Positions 1 through 6,365 of a DNA stretch of 17,061 nucleotides are shown in pieces; position 1 is the first letter of the stretch, and each line of letters opens with the position of its first letter. The stretch spans positions 1 through 17,061 of the forward strand of contig CAZUBF010000075.1 of assembly GCA_964618555.1 (NCBI GenBank), in the 5' to 3' direction. The notes under the pieces are model-generated. The model was not told where the DNA came from and made no database searches. It saw only the letters and a list, made by a program, of their open reading frames with translations. Source of the stretch: Calidifontimicrobium sp964618555. Its GTDB lineage: Bacteria > Pseudomonadota > Gammaproteobacteria > Burkholderiales > Burkholderiaceae_C. The position numbers were made by a program, and so were the translations under genes.

Positions 1-501
1 GCGATGATCCGCATCTGCCGCGAGGAGAGCTTCCACCAGCGCCAGGGCTACGACAGCCTGCTGGTGATGATGCAGCAGGGCACCGACGCGCAGAAGGCCA
101 TGGTGCAGGACGCCGTGAACCGCTGGTGGTGGCCCAGCCTGATGATGTTCGGCCCGCCCGACGCCGAGAGCGTGCACAGCGCGCAGAGCATGCGCTGGGG
201 CATCAAGCGCATCAGCAACGACGACCTGCGGCAGAAGTTCGTCGACGCCACCGTGCAACAGGCGCAGGTGCTCGGCGTCACGCTGCCCGACCCCGCGCTG
301 AAGTGGAACGATGAGCGGGACCACTGGGACTTCGGCACCATCGACTGGACCGAGTTCTGGCGCGTCGTCGGCGGCGACGGGCCGTGCAACCGCGAGCGCC
401 TGGCCGACCGCGTCAAGGCCTGGGACGACGGCGCCTGGGTGCGCGAGGCGGCGCTGGCGCATGCGACCAAGAAGGCCGCGCGCGAACGCCAGGCCGCCTG
501 A
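1..501 (+). CDS. paaA: PaaA, phenylacetyl-CoA 1,2-epoxidase catalytic subunit (5'-truncated by window edge)
   Basis: Only the C-terminal 166 residues are present; the frame is open at base 1, so the start lies upstream. PaaA is the di-iron catalytic subunit of the cytoplasmic PaaABCE epoxidase, which converts phenylacetyl-CoA to its ring-1,2-epoxide with O2 and NADPH. The visible part begins just before the EESFHQRQG motif (in-window residues 8-16). Its Glu-x-x-His pair (E9, H12) is one of the two carboxylate/histidine di-iron ligand motifs of this ferritin-like family. The family is usually about 330 residues, so roughly half is missing. The stop TGA at 499-501 is followed after 16 bases by paaB, and the order A-B-C-D-E supports the assignment. 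Identification comes from the motif and the neighbours; certainty is high. Confidence 0.95.
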   Translation, partial: AMIRICREESFHQRQGYDSLLVMMQQGTDAQKAMVQDAVNRWWWPSLMMFGPPDAESVHSAQSMRWGIKRISNDDLRQKFVDATVQQAQVLGVTLPDPALKWNDERDHWDFGTIDWTEFWRVVGGDGPCNRERLADRVKAWDDGAWVREAALAHATKKAARERQAA

Positions 502-517
502 GACGAGGAGCACGACG

Positions 518-820
518 ATGAGCAACGAACAAGCCCCCGCCCACGAGTGGCCGCTGTGGGAGGTCTTCGTGCGCACCCGCGCCGGGCTGGACCACAAGCA
601 CTGCGGCAGCCTGCACGCGGCCGACGGGCGACAAGCGATCCAGCTCGCGCGCGACGTGTACACGCGCCGGCAGGAGGGCTCGAGCATCTGGGTCGTACGC
701 AGCGACCAGATCATCGCCAGCGACCCCGGCGACAAGGACATGTTCTTCGACCCGATGGAAGACAAGGTCTACCGCCACCCGACCTTCTACAAGCTGCCGT
801 CCGAAGTCGACCACATGTGA
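518..820 (+). CDS. paaB: PaaB, phenylacetyl-CoA epoxidase small subunit
   Basis: A 100-residue protein, the usual family length (about 95-100). It opens with a WPLWEVFVR stretch near residue 15 and contains GLDHKHCGSLHAAD, both typical of PaaB. PaaB is a small non-catalytic subunit that bridges PaaAC heterodimers in the cytoplasmic epoxidase complex. The start is the ATG at 518, supported by a purine-rich Shine-Dalgarno GAGGAG (505-510) seven bases upstream. A longer reading frame beginning inside paaA has no comparable ribosome site. The gene sits 16 bases after paaA and 7 bases before the paaC ATG, consistent with one operon. Nothing unusual is seen. Confidence 0.95.
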   Translation: MSNEQAPAHEWPLWEVFVRTRAGLDHKHCGSLHAADGRQAIQLARDVYTRRQEGSSIWVVRSDQIIASDPGDKDMFFDPMEDKVYRHPTFYKLPSEVDHM

Positions 821-827
821 GGCGGTG

Positions 828-1628
828 ATGAGCGCGTCGATCACGATCCACTGGACCCCCGCGGTGCGCTACCTGCTGCGCCTGGCGGACACCTGCCTGA
901 TCTCCGGCCAGCGCCTGTCCGAGTGGTGCGGCCACGCGCCGGTGCTCGAGGAGGACATCGCGCTGGCCAACATGTCGCTCGACCTGATCGGCCAGTCGCG
1001 CGCGCTGCTTTCGCTGGCCGGCCAGGTCGAGGGACGCGGCCACGACCGGGTCTTCGACGAGGACCAGCTCGCGTTCCTGCGCGACGAACGCGACTACCTG
1101 AACCCGACGCTGGTCGAGCTGCCGAACGGCGCCGGCAGGCCGGGCGACTTCGCGCTGACCATCGTGCGCAACGCGATGGTGTCGACCTACCTGAAGCTGT
1201 GGTGGGAGCGGCTGGCCGACTCGAGCGAGCCCGAACTCGCGGCGATCGCCGGCAAGGCCGTCAAGGAAGCACGCTACCACCAGCAGCATGCCGGCGACTG
1301 GCTCGCGCGGCTCGGTGACGGCACCGACGAGTCGCGCCGGCGCACCGAGGCGGCGCTGGCGCGGTTGTGGCCGTACCACGCCGAGCTGTTCGACGCCGAC
1401 GAGGTCGACGCCGCGGCGCAGGCCAGCGGCCTGGGCCCGAGCGTCGCCGCGATGAAGGAACCGTGGCTGGCCGAGATGCGCGCGCTGCTGGACGACGCGA
1501 CGCTGGCGACGCCGCCCGACGGCAAGTTCGTCAGCACCGGGCGGCGCGGCGTGCACAGCGAACACATGGGCTACGTCCTGGCCGACCTGCAGTACCTGCA
1601 GCGCGCCTACCCCGGCGGGGCGTGGTGA
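828..1628 (+). CDS. paaC: PaaC, phenylacetyl-CoA epoxidase structural subunit
   Basis: A 266-residue ferritin-like protein, close to the family norm of about 250. PaaC pairs with PaaA and is structural; in the known family it does not carry the active di-iron centre. Recognisable segments are SGQRLSEWCGHAPVLEEDIA (about 26-45), LANMSLDLIGQSR (about 46-58), the EARYHQQHAGDW segment near residue 150 and the C-terminal HMGYVLADLQYLQR..PG stretch. The start could be GTG 825 or ATG 828. ATG 828 is preferred because GAGG (819-822), overlapping the paaB stop, gives a five-base spacing. The stop TGA shares one base with the paaD ATG, implying translational coupling. Confidence 0.93.
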   Translation: MSASITIHWTPAVRYLLRLADTCLISGQRLSEWCGHAPVLEEDIALANMSLDLIGQSRALLSLAGQVEGRGHDRVFDEDQLAFLRDERDYLNPTLVELPNGAGRPGDFALTIVRNAMVSTYLKLWWERLADSSEPELAAIAGKAVKEARYHQQHAGDWLARLGDGTDESRRRTEAALARLWPYHAELFDADEVDAAAQASGLGPSVAAMKEPWLAEMRALLDDATLATPPDGKFVSTGRRGVHSEHMGYVLADLQYLQRAYPGGAW

Positions 1629-2143
1629 TGGCCGAGGTCGCGAGCCGCGTCGACGTCGCGTGGCGCGCGCTCGACGGCGTGCCCGACCCCGAGGTGCCGG
1701 CGCTGTCGGTGCGCGACCTGGGTATCGTGCGCGACGTCGTCGACCACGGCGACGCGCTCGAGGTGGTGCTGACGCCGACCTACTCGGGGTGCCCGGCCAC
1801 CGAGGTCATCGAGAAGAGCGTCGTCGACGCGCTGGTCGCCGCCGGCCTCGGCCCGGTGCGCGCGACGACACGACGCGCGCCGGCGTGGACCACCGACTGG
1901 ATCAGCGACGCCGGGCGACGCAAGCTGCGCGAGTACGGCATCGCGCCGCCCACCGGCACGGCCGCGGTCGCCGGCGAGGCGCCGATCCGCGTCGTGCGCC
2001 GCGACGCCGCGGCCGCCCTCGAGTGCCCGCGCTGCGGCAGCGTGCACACGGAACGACTGTCCGCCTTCGGCTCGACGGCGTGCAAGGCGCTGTGGCGCTG
2101 CCTCGACTGCCGCGAGCCGTTCGAACACTTCAAGCCGATATGA
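1628..2143 (+). CDS. paaD: PaaD, Fe-S maturation factor of the phenylacetyl-CoA epoxidase (MIP18/DUF59 family plus zinc ribbon)
   Basis: A 171-residue protein with two parts. Residues about 8-95 form a MIP18/DUF59 domain with the PTYSGCPATE motif (C55), the conserved cysteine of this iron-sulfur targeting family. Residues about 130-165 form a small ribbon with C133-x-x-C136 and C152...C158-x-x-C161, likely zinc or Fe-S binding. PaaD is not part of the purified epoxidase; it is thought to help insert the [2Fe-2S] cluster of PaaE or the di-iron site of PaaA. The start ATG overlaps the paaC stop by one base. The final codon and stop (ATA TGA) lie inside the repeat that begins here, so the C-terminal edge coincides with a mobile-looking element. 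Family assignment is firm. Confidence 0.94.
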   Translation: MAEVASRVDVAWRALDGVPDPEVPALSVRDLGIVRDVVDHGDALEVVLTPTYSGCPATEVIEKSVVDALVAAGLGPVRATTRRAPAWTTDWISDAGRRKLREYGIAPPTGTAAVAGEAPIRVVRRDAAAALECPRCGSVHTERLSAFGSTACKALWRCLDCREPFEHFKPI

Positions 2144-2216
2144 CCCACCCCCGAAGCGCCTTCGGCGCCGCCCCCTCGAGGGGGCGGCGCCGGCGGGCCG
2201 GCGAAGCCGGACCCGC
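2138..2216 (+). repeat. Palindromic intergenic repeat (REP-like), copy A, between paaD and paaE
   Basis: The gap from 2144 to 2282 holds back-to-back hairpins. The first, 2163-2192, is a perfect 30-bp palindrome (13-bp stem, TCGA loop). The second, 2193-2216, pairs GCGGG and CCGGC with GCCGG and CCCGC around a GAA loop, with one bulged A at 2211. A smaller alternative stem CGAAG/CTTCG lies at 2152-2164. The same element, including ATATGACC over the stop codon and the 16-mer CGAAGCGCCTTCGGCG, recurs inverted at 16235-16298. There is no T tract, so it is not a textbook intrinsic terminator. RNA stabilisation, partial termination, or a selfish REP-type element are all possible. The rest of the gap to 2282 holds only the paaE ribosome site. 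Confidence 0.85.
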
Positions 2217-2282
2217 GGCGGCCGCCTGTCGGCGTCGTTGCCTGCGCTGCGACGCGGCATCGCCACAGCGAGAGGCCAGCTC

Positions 2283-3371
2283 ATGACGAACCCGCTGTTC
2301 CACCCCTTGCGCGTCAAGCGCATCGAGCCCGACACGCCGGAGGCGGTGATCGTCACGTTCGAGGTGCCGCCCGACCTGCGCGAGGTGTTCGGCTTCACGC
2401 AGGGCCAGTACCTGACGCTGCGCGCCACCGTCGACGGCCAGGACCTGCGGCGCTCGTACTCGATCTGCGCCGGCGTCGACGACGCCGAGTTACGCGTGGG
2501 CGTGCGCAAGGTGCGCGGCGGCTTGTTCTCGAACTGGATCAACACGCGGCTGCGACCCGGCGAGCTGGTGCAGGTGATGGCGCCGCAGGGGCGCTTCTTC
2601 GTGCCGATCGAGCCCGAGTCGCGCCGTCACCACCTGGGCATCGCCGGCGGCAGTGGCATCACCCCGATCCTGTCGATCATGAAGACGGTGCTCGCCCGCG
2701 AGCCGATGTCGCGCTTCACGCTGATCTACGGCAACCGCTCGCTGGCCTCGACGATGTTCAAGGAGGAACTCGAGGACCTGAAGAACGCGTTCATGGCGCG
2801 GCTGGCGCTGCAGCACGTGTTCTCCGACGAGCCGACGGACGCGCCGATCAACCACGGCCTGCTCGACCGCGACAAGGTCGGCGAATTCCTTCGCACGCTG
2901 GTGCCGCCCGCCGAGATCGACCACGCCTACGTGTGCGGGCCGTTCCAGATGAACGACGAGGCCCAGGCCGCGCTGCTGGCCGCCGGGGTGCCCGAGCCGC
3001 GCGTGCACGTCGAGCGCTTCGGCGTCGCGCCGACCGAAGCCGGCCGGGTCGACGCGGTCGTGCACGAGGCGCAGCCCGGCGACGCCGAGCGCTCGCGGGT
3101 GGTCATCGTGCGCGACGGCCTGAAGCGCGAGATCGAGTTCCGGCGCGAGCAGCCGAGCATCCTCGACGCCGCCGCCGCCGCCGGCCTCGAGGTGCCGTTC
3201 TCGTGCACCTCGGGGGTGTGCGGCACGTGCCGCGCCAAGCTGCTCGAGGGCGAGGTGCGCATGGACCGCAACTTCGCGCTCGACAAGGCCGACCTCGCCG
3301 CTGGCTTCGTGCTGACCTGCCAGTCGCACCCGCTGACCGAGCGCGTCGTGCTCAGCTTCGACGAACGCTGA
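2283..3371 (+). CDS. paaE: PaaE, phenylacetyl-CoA epoxidase reductase (FAD/NAD(P)H/[2Fe-2S])
   Basis: A 362-residue oxidoreductase that passes electrons from NADPH to the PaaA di-iron site. Three domains are in the expected order. The FAD-binding barrel carries RRSYS (56-60). The nucleotide-binding domain carries GGSGITP (122-128) and CGP (218-220). The C-terminal plant-type [2Fe-2S] ferredoxin domain has C308-x4-C313-x2-C316 and C346. All four cluster cysteines are present. Length matches the family (about 350-360). Start ATG 2283 is chosen over upstream alternatives because AGAGG (2271-2275) sits seven bases before it and the N-terminus FHPLRVKRIE aligns with the family. The gene is set apart from paaABCD by the 139-base hairpin gap, and its TGA shares one base with the following regulator ATG. 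Confidence 0.96.
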   Translation: MTNPLFHPLRVKRIEPDTPEAVIVTFEVPPDLREVFGFTQGQYLTLRATVDGQDLRRSYSICAGVDDAELRVGVRKVRGGLFSNWINTRLRPGELVQVMAPQGRFFVPIEPESRRHHLGIAGGSGITPILSIMKTVLAREPMSRFTLIYGNRSLASTMFKEELEDLKNAFMARLALQHVFSDEPTDAPINHGLLDRDKVGEFLRTLVPPAEIDHAYVCGPFQMNDEAQAALLAAGVPEPRVHVERFGVAPTEAGRVDAVVHEAQPGDAERSRVVIVRDGLKREIEFRREQPSILDAAAAAGLEVPFSCTSGVCGTCRAKLLEGEVRMDRNFALDKADLAAGFVLTCQSHPLTERVVLSFDER

Positions 3372-4015
3372 TGGCCCGCGGACGCGCCGCCGGATACGAC
3401 GGACAGCGCGAGGCGATCCTCGCGCACGCGGCCGAGCTGTTCGCGCACCGCGGCTACGCGGGCACGACGATGAACGACATCGCCGAGGCCTGCGGGCTGT
3501 CCAAGGCCACGCTGTACCACTACTACCGCGACAAGCACGCGCTGCTGGTGTCGATCTGCGAGGGCCACGTGCTGACGCTGCGCGCGCTGGCCGACGACAT
3601 CGCGGCGCAGCAGCTCGACCCCGAGCCGAAGCTGCGCGCGCTGATCCAGCGCATCGTGGCCGCGTACACCGGCGCGCAGCATGCGCACCGCGTGCTCACC
3701 GACGACGTGCGCTTCCTCGACGCCGACGACCGCGAGCGCGTGCTCGGCACCGAACGCGCGCTGGTGGCCGCCGTGGCGCGCACGGTGGCGGCGATGCGCC
3801 CCGACCTGGCCGACGCCGCGCTGGCCAAGCCGCTGACGATGCTGCTGTTCGGCATGGTCAACTGGATGTTCACCTGGTTCCGCGCCGGCGGGACGCTCGA
3901 CCACGAGACGTTCGCCCCGATCGTGGCCGACCTGTTCGTCGGCGGCCTGCGCGCGGCGCGCGCGCCCGGCCGTGAACTTGACGCGTTTCAAGAGATCCAG
4001 GCGTTGCGTGCCTGA
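3371..4015 (+). CDS. paaR: TetR/AcrR-family regulator, probable PaaR
   Basis: A 214-residue protein with the N-terminal TetR helix-turn-helix: residues about 32-60, around TTMNDIAEACGLSKATLYHYY followed by DKHALL. The C-terminal ligand/dimer domain is variable and ends about residue 200. TetR-type PaaR repressors of phenylacetate genes, usually relieved by phenylacetyl-CoA, are known in bacteria whose paa clusters lack PaaX. Position directly after paaE, with a one-base TGATG overlap, supports that role here. Naming it PaaR rests on context plus family, not on a recognised effector site. Because it is inside the operon, it would be co-expressed with its presumed targets. It might instead control the ABC transporter that follows 43 bases later. 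Family call is firm; target inferred. Confidence 0.85.
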   Translation: MARGRAAGYDGQREAILAHAAELFAHRGYAGTTMNDIAEACGLSKATLYHYYRDKHALLVSICEGHVLTLRALADDIAAQQLDPEPKLRALIQRIVAAYTGAQHAHRVLTDDVRFLDADDRERVLGTERALVAAVARTVAAMRPDLADAALAKPLTMLLFGMVNWMFTWFRAGGTLDHETFAPIVADLFVGGLRAARAPGRELDAFQEIQALRA

Positions 4016-4058
4016 CAATCCGCTGCCTTTCCAACCCCACGTCACAAGGAGACAGACG

Positions 4059-5207
4059 ATGAGATGGATCAAGACCCTGCTGGCCACCGCCGTGGCCTCA
4101 GCGAGCTTCGCCGCCGTGGCCGACATCACGGTCGGCGTCACGGTGTCGGCCACCGGGCCGGCGGCGTCACTGGGCATCCCCGAGAAGAACACGCTTGAAC
4201 TGATGCCCAAGGAGATCGGCGGCCAGAAGGTCAACTACATCCTGCTCGACGACGCCTCGGACACGACGACCGCGGTCAACAACACGCGCAAGCTGATCAC
4301 CGAGCACAAGGTCGACGTGGTGATCGGCTCGACGATCACGCCGGCGTCGCTGGCGATGGTCGACGTCGTCGCCGAGGCGCAGACGCCGATGATCTCGATG
4401 GCCGCCTCCGCGCGCATCGTCGAGCCCGTGGACGCGAAGAAGCGCTGGGTGTTCAAGACGCCGCAGAACGACATCATGATGGCGCTGGCGATCGCCTCGC
4501 ACATGGCGTCCAGCGGCGTCAAGACGGTGGGCTTCATCGGCTTCGCCGACGCGTACGGCGAGGGCTGGTGGCAGGAGTTCCAGAAGGCCGGTGGGCTGAA
4601 GTCGCTGCAGATCGTGGCCAGCGAGCGCTACAACCGCAACGACACCTCGGTCACCGGGCAGGTGCTCAAGCTCGTCGCGGCCAAGCCCGACGCGGTGCTG
4701 ATCGCCGGCTCGGGCACGCCGGCCGCGCTGCCGCAGAAGGCGCTCAAGGAGCGCGGGTACGCGGGCAAGATCTACCAGACGCACGGCGTGGCCAACAACG
4801 ACTTCCTGCGCGTCGGCGGCAAGGACGTCGAGGGCACGATCCTGCCCTCGGGCCCGATGCTGGTGGCCGCGCAGTTGCCCGACAGCCATCCCGCGAAGAA
4901 GAGCGCGCTCGAGTACGTGACCAAGTACGAGGCGGTGCACGGCAAGGGGTCGGCGTCGACCTTCGGCGGCCACGCCTGGGACGCCGGGCTGCTGATGCAG
5001 CGCGCCGCCGCCGAGGCGCTGAAGAAGGCGCAGCCGGGCACGCCGGCGTTCCGCGCCGCGCTGCGCGATGCGCTCGAGGGCGTGACCAACCTGGCCGGCG
5101 CGCACGGCATCTTCAACATGTCGCCGAACGACCACAACGGCCTCGACCAGCGCGGCAGCGTGATGGTGACGATCCAGGACGGGGCCTGGAAGTACCTCGG
5201 CCAGTAA
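4059..5207 (+). CDS. Branched-chain amino acid/aromatic acid-type ABC transporter periplasmic binding protein
   Basis: A 382-residue secreted binding protein of the LivJ-like (peripheral binding protein type 1, HAAT) family. Residues 1-21 form a signal peptide with cleavage predicted after AVA-21, leaving DITVGVTVS. The first lobe follows, with the typical SATGPAASLG segment near residue 30 and VVIGSTITPASLA near residue 90. FIGFADAYGEGW (about residue 160) and the hinge/second-lobe regions follow. It has an excellent Shine-Dalgarno AAGGAG (4046-4051), seven bases before ATG 4059, so high expression is likely, as expected for a binding protein. It is followed by the permease and ATPase genes of the same system. 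Location inside a phenylacetate cluster suggests an aromatic acid rather than leucine/valine as ligand, but residues alone do not prove this. Confidence 0.92.
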   Translation: MRWIKTLLATAVASASFAAVADITVGVTVSATGPAASLGIPEKNTLELMPKEIGGQKVNYILLDDASDTTTAVNNTRKLITEHKVDVVIGSTITPASLAMVDVVAEAQTPMISMAASARIVEPVDAKKRWVFKTPQNDIMMALAIASHMASSGVKTVGFIGFADAYGEGWWQEFQKAGGLKSLQIVASERYNRNDTSVTGQVLKLVAAKPDAVLIAGSGTPAALPQKALKERGYAGKIYQTHGVANNDFLRVGGKDVEGTILPSGPMLVAAQLPDSHPAKKSALEYVTKYEAVHGKGSASTFGGHAWDAGLLMQRAAAEALKKAQPGTPAFRAALRDALEGVTNLAGAHGIFNMSPNDHNGLDQRGSVMVTIQDGAWKYLGQ

Positions 5208-5210
5208 GCG

Positions 5211-5287
5211 GCCCGGACGGCGCATCGCCCGGGCGCCGTGCGCGGCGTCCCGGACGTGACCACCCGAGCGGGGGCTGCGGCCCCCGC
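5211..5287 (+). promoter_or_regulatory. Two GC hairpins between binding protein and permease genes
   Basis: The 94-base gap after the TAA stop holds an interrupted stem at 5211-5234 (GCCCG/CGGGC plus GGCG/CGCC around CAT). It also holds a perfect 8-bp stem at 5268-5287 (GCGGGGGC, loop TGCG, GCCCCCGC), which ends 14 bases before the permease ATG. No T tract follows. Such stems after a binding-protein gene commonly protect its mRNA 3' end or lower downstream expression, so the binding protein exceeds the membrane parts. That role is inferred by analogy; GC-rich DNA also forms stems by chance. Confidence 0.45.
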
Positions 5288-5301
5288 GCGATGGATCCTG
5301 C

Positions 5302-6330
5302 ATGGACCTACAGATCGCCCTGCTGCTGGGGCAGGACGGCATCGTCAACGGTGCCATCTACGCACTGCTCGCGCTGACCCTGGTGTTGGTGTTCTCGGTC
5401 ACGCGCGTGATCTTCATTCCGCAGGGCGAGCTGGTCGCCTTCGGTGCGCTGACGCTCGCCGCGATGCAACTGGGCAGGACGCCGCCCACGCTGTGGCTGG
5501 CGCTGGCGATGGGCGCGCTGGCGATCGCCGCCGAGGCCTGGCGCGGCGCGCGCGGGCGCACCGTCGACTGGCGCGGCACGCTGCTGTGGTGCGCGGTGCT
5601 GCCACTGGCTGCGCTGGGCTGGGCGCTGCTCGCGCCGCCGACGTCGCTGCCCGCACAGGTGGCGCTGACGCTGCTGATCTGCACGCCGATCGGCCCGCAG
5701 CTGTACCGGCTGGCGTACCGGCCGCTGGCGCACGCGACGGTGCTGATGCTGCTCATCGTGTCGGTGGCGCTGCACGGCGTGATGATGGGGCTGGGGCTGT
5801 GGTTCTTCGGCGCCGAGGGCTCGCGCACCCCGGCGTTCTCCGACGCACGTTTCGACCTCGCCGGCATCCCGTTCACCGGGCAGGCGCTGGTGGTGATGGG
5901 CGTCACCGCGGTGCTGATGGCGATGATGTTCCTGTTCTTCGAACGCTCGATCGTCGGCAAGGCGCTGCGCGCCACCGCGATGAACCGCACCGGCGCGCGG
6001 TTGATGGGCATCCCCACCGAACTGGCCGGCGACCTGAGCTTCGCGCTGGCGGCGCTGATCGGCGCCGTCTCGGGGCTGCTGATCGCGCCGCTCACGACGA
6101 TCTACTTCGACACCGGCTTCCTGATCGGGCTGAAGGGATTCGTCGCCGCGATCATCGGCGCGCTGGCCAGCTACCCGCTGGCGGTGGCCGGCGCGCTGCT
6201 GGTCGGGCTGCTCGAGGCGTTCTCGTCGTTCTGGGCGAGCGCGTTCAAGGAAGTCATCGTGTTCACGCTGATCATCCCGGTGCTGTGGTGGCGCTCGCTG
6301 CACACGCACCACGTCGAGGAGGACGAATGA
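5302..6330 (+). CDS. livH: LivH-family ABC transporter inner-membrane permease
   Basis: A 342-residue, very hydrophobic protein of the LivH family, one half of the transmembrane channel of a HAAT importer. Recognisable features are NGAIYALLALTLVLVF (about 16-31), the RVIFIPQGELVAFGA turn (about 35-49), the cytoplasmic coupling loop GKALRATAMNRTGARLMGI (219-237) and the helix pair around GLKGFVAAIIGALASYPLA (276-294). It is somewhat longer than the usual 290-310 residues; the extra length appears to be in the loop/helix region about 78-118, including the basic RGARGRTVDWRG stretch. Start ATG 5302 gives the expected short N-terminus; an ATG at 5291 is out of frame. The protein ends in an acidic HHVEEDE tail, whose codons also provide an AGGAGG for the next start. 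Confidence 0.9.
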   Translation: MDLQIALLLGQDGIVNGAIYALLALTLVLVFSVTRVIFIPQGELVAFGALTLAAMQLGRTPPTLWLALAMGALAIAAEAWRGARGRTVDWRGTLLWCAVLPLAALGWALLAPPTSLPAQVALTLLICTPIGPQLYRLAYRPLAHATVLMLLIVSVALHGVMMGLGLWFFGAEGSRTPAFSDARFDLAGIPFTGQALVVMGVTAVLMAMMFLFFERSIVGKALRATAMNRTGARLMGIPTELAGDLSFALAALIGAVSGLLIAPLTTIYFDTGFLIGLKGFVAAIIGALASYPLAVAGALLVGLLEAFSSFWASAFKEVIVFTLIIPVLWWRSLHTHHVEEDE

Positions 6331-6365
6331 ACGCGCGCATCGCTGCACGAGGGGTGCGCCGATGA
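6327..6365 (+). CDS. Possible 12-codon coupling minicistron between livH and livM
   Basis: ATG 6327 overlaps the livH stop (ATGA), and a 12-codon frame (MNARIAARGVRR) ends at TGA 6363-6365, which in turn overlaps the ATG of the next gene (ATGA). A strong AGGAGG lies at 6317-6322, four bases upstream. The geometry would hand ribosomes from livH to the permease-ATPase fusion without a gap. The peptide is basic, matches nothing I know, and may have no function of its own. The downstream gene also has its own GAGGGG (6349-6354), so translation of the minicistron is not required. Chance cannot be excluded. Confidence 0.35.
   Translation: MNARIAARGVRR

Noticed and set aside
711..1565. 284-codon minus-strand frame opposite paaB/paaC
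   Set aside because: Conflicts with two well-identified epoxidase subunits and shows only low-complexity composition.
2163..2192. Canonical rho-independent terminator after paaD
   Set aside because: The stem is strong, but no T tract follows, a second stem comes immediately after, and the same sequence recurs elsewhere as a repeat.
3978..4019. TTGACG (3978-3983) and GACAAT (4014-4019) as a promoter for the binding-protein gene
   Set aside because: The spacing is 30 bases, far from the 16-18 needed, and no better pair was found.
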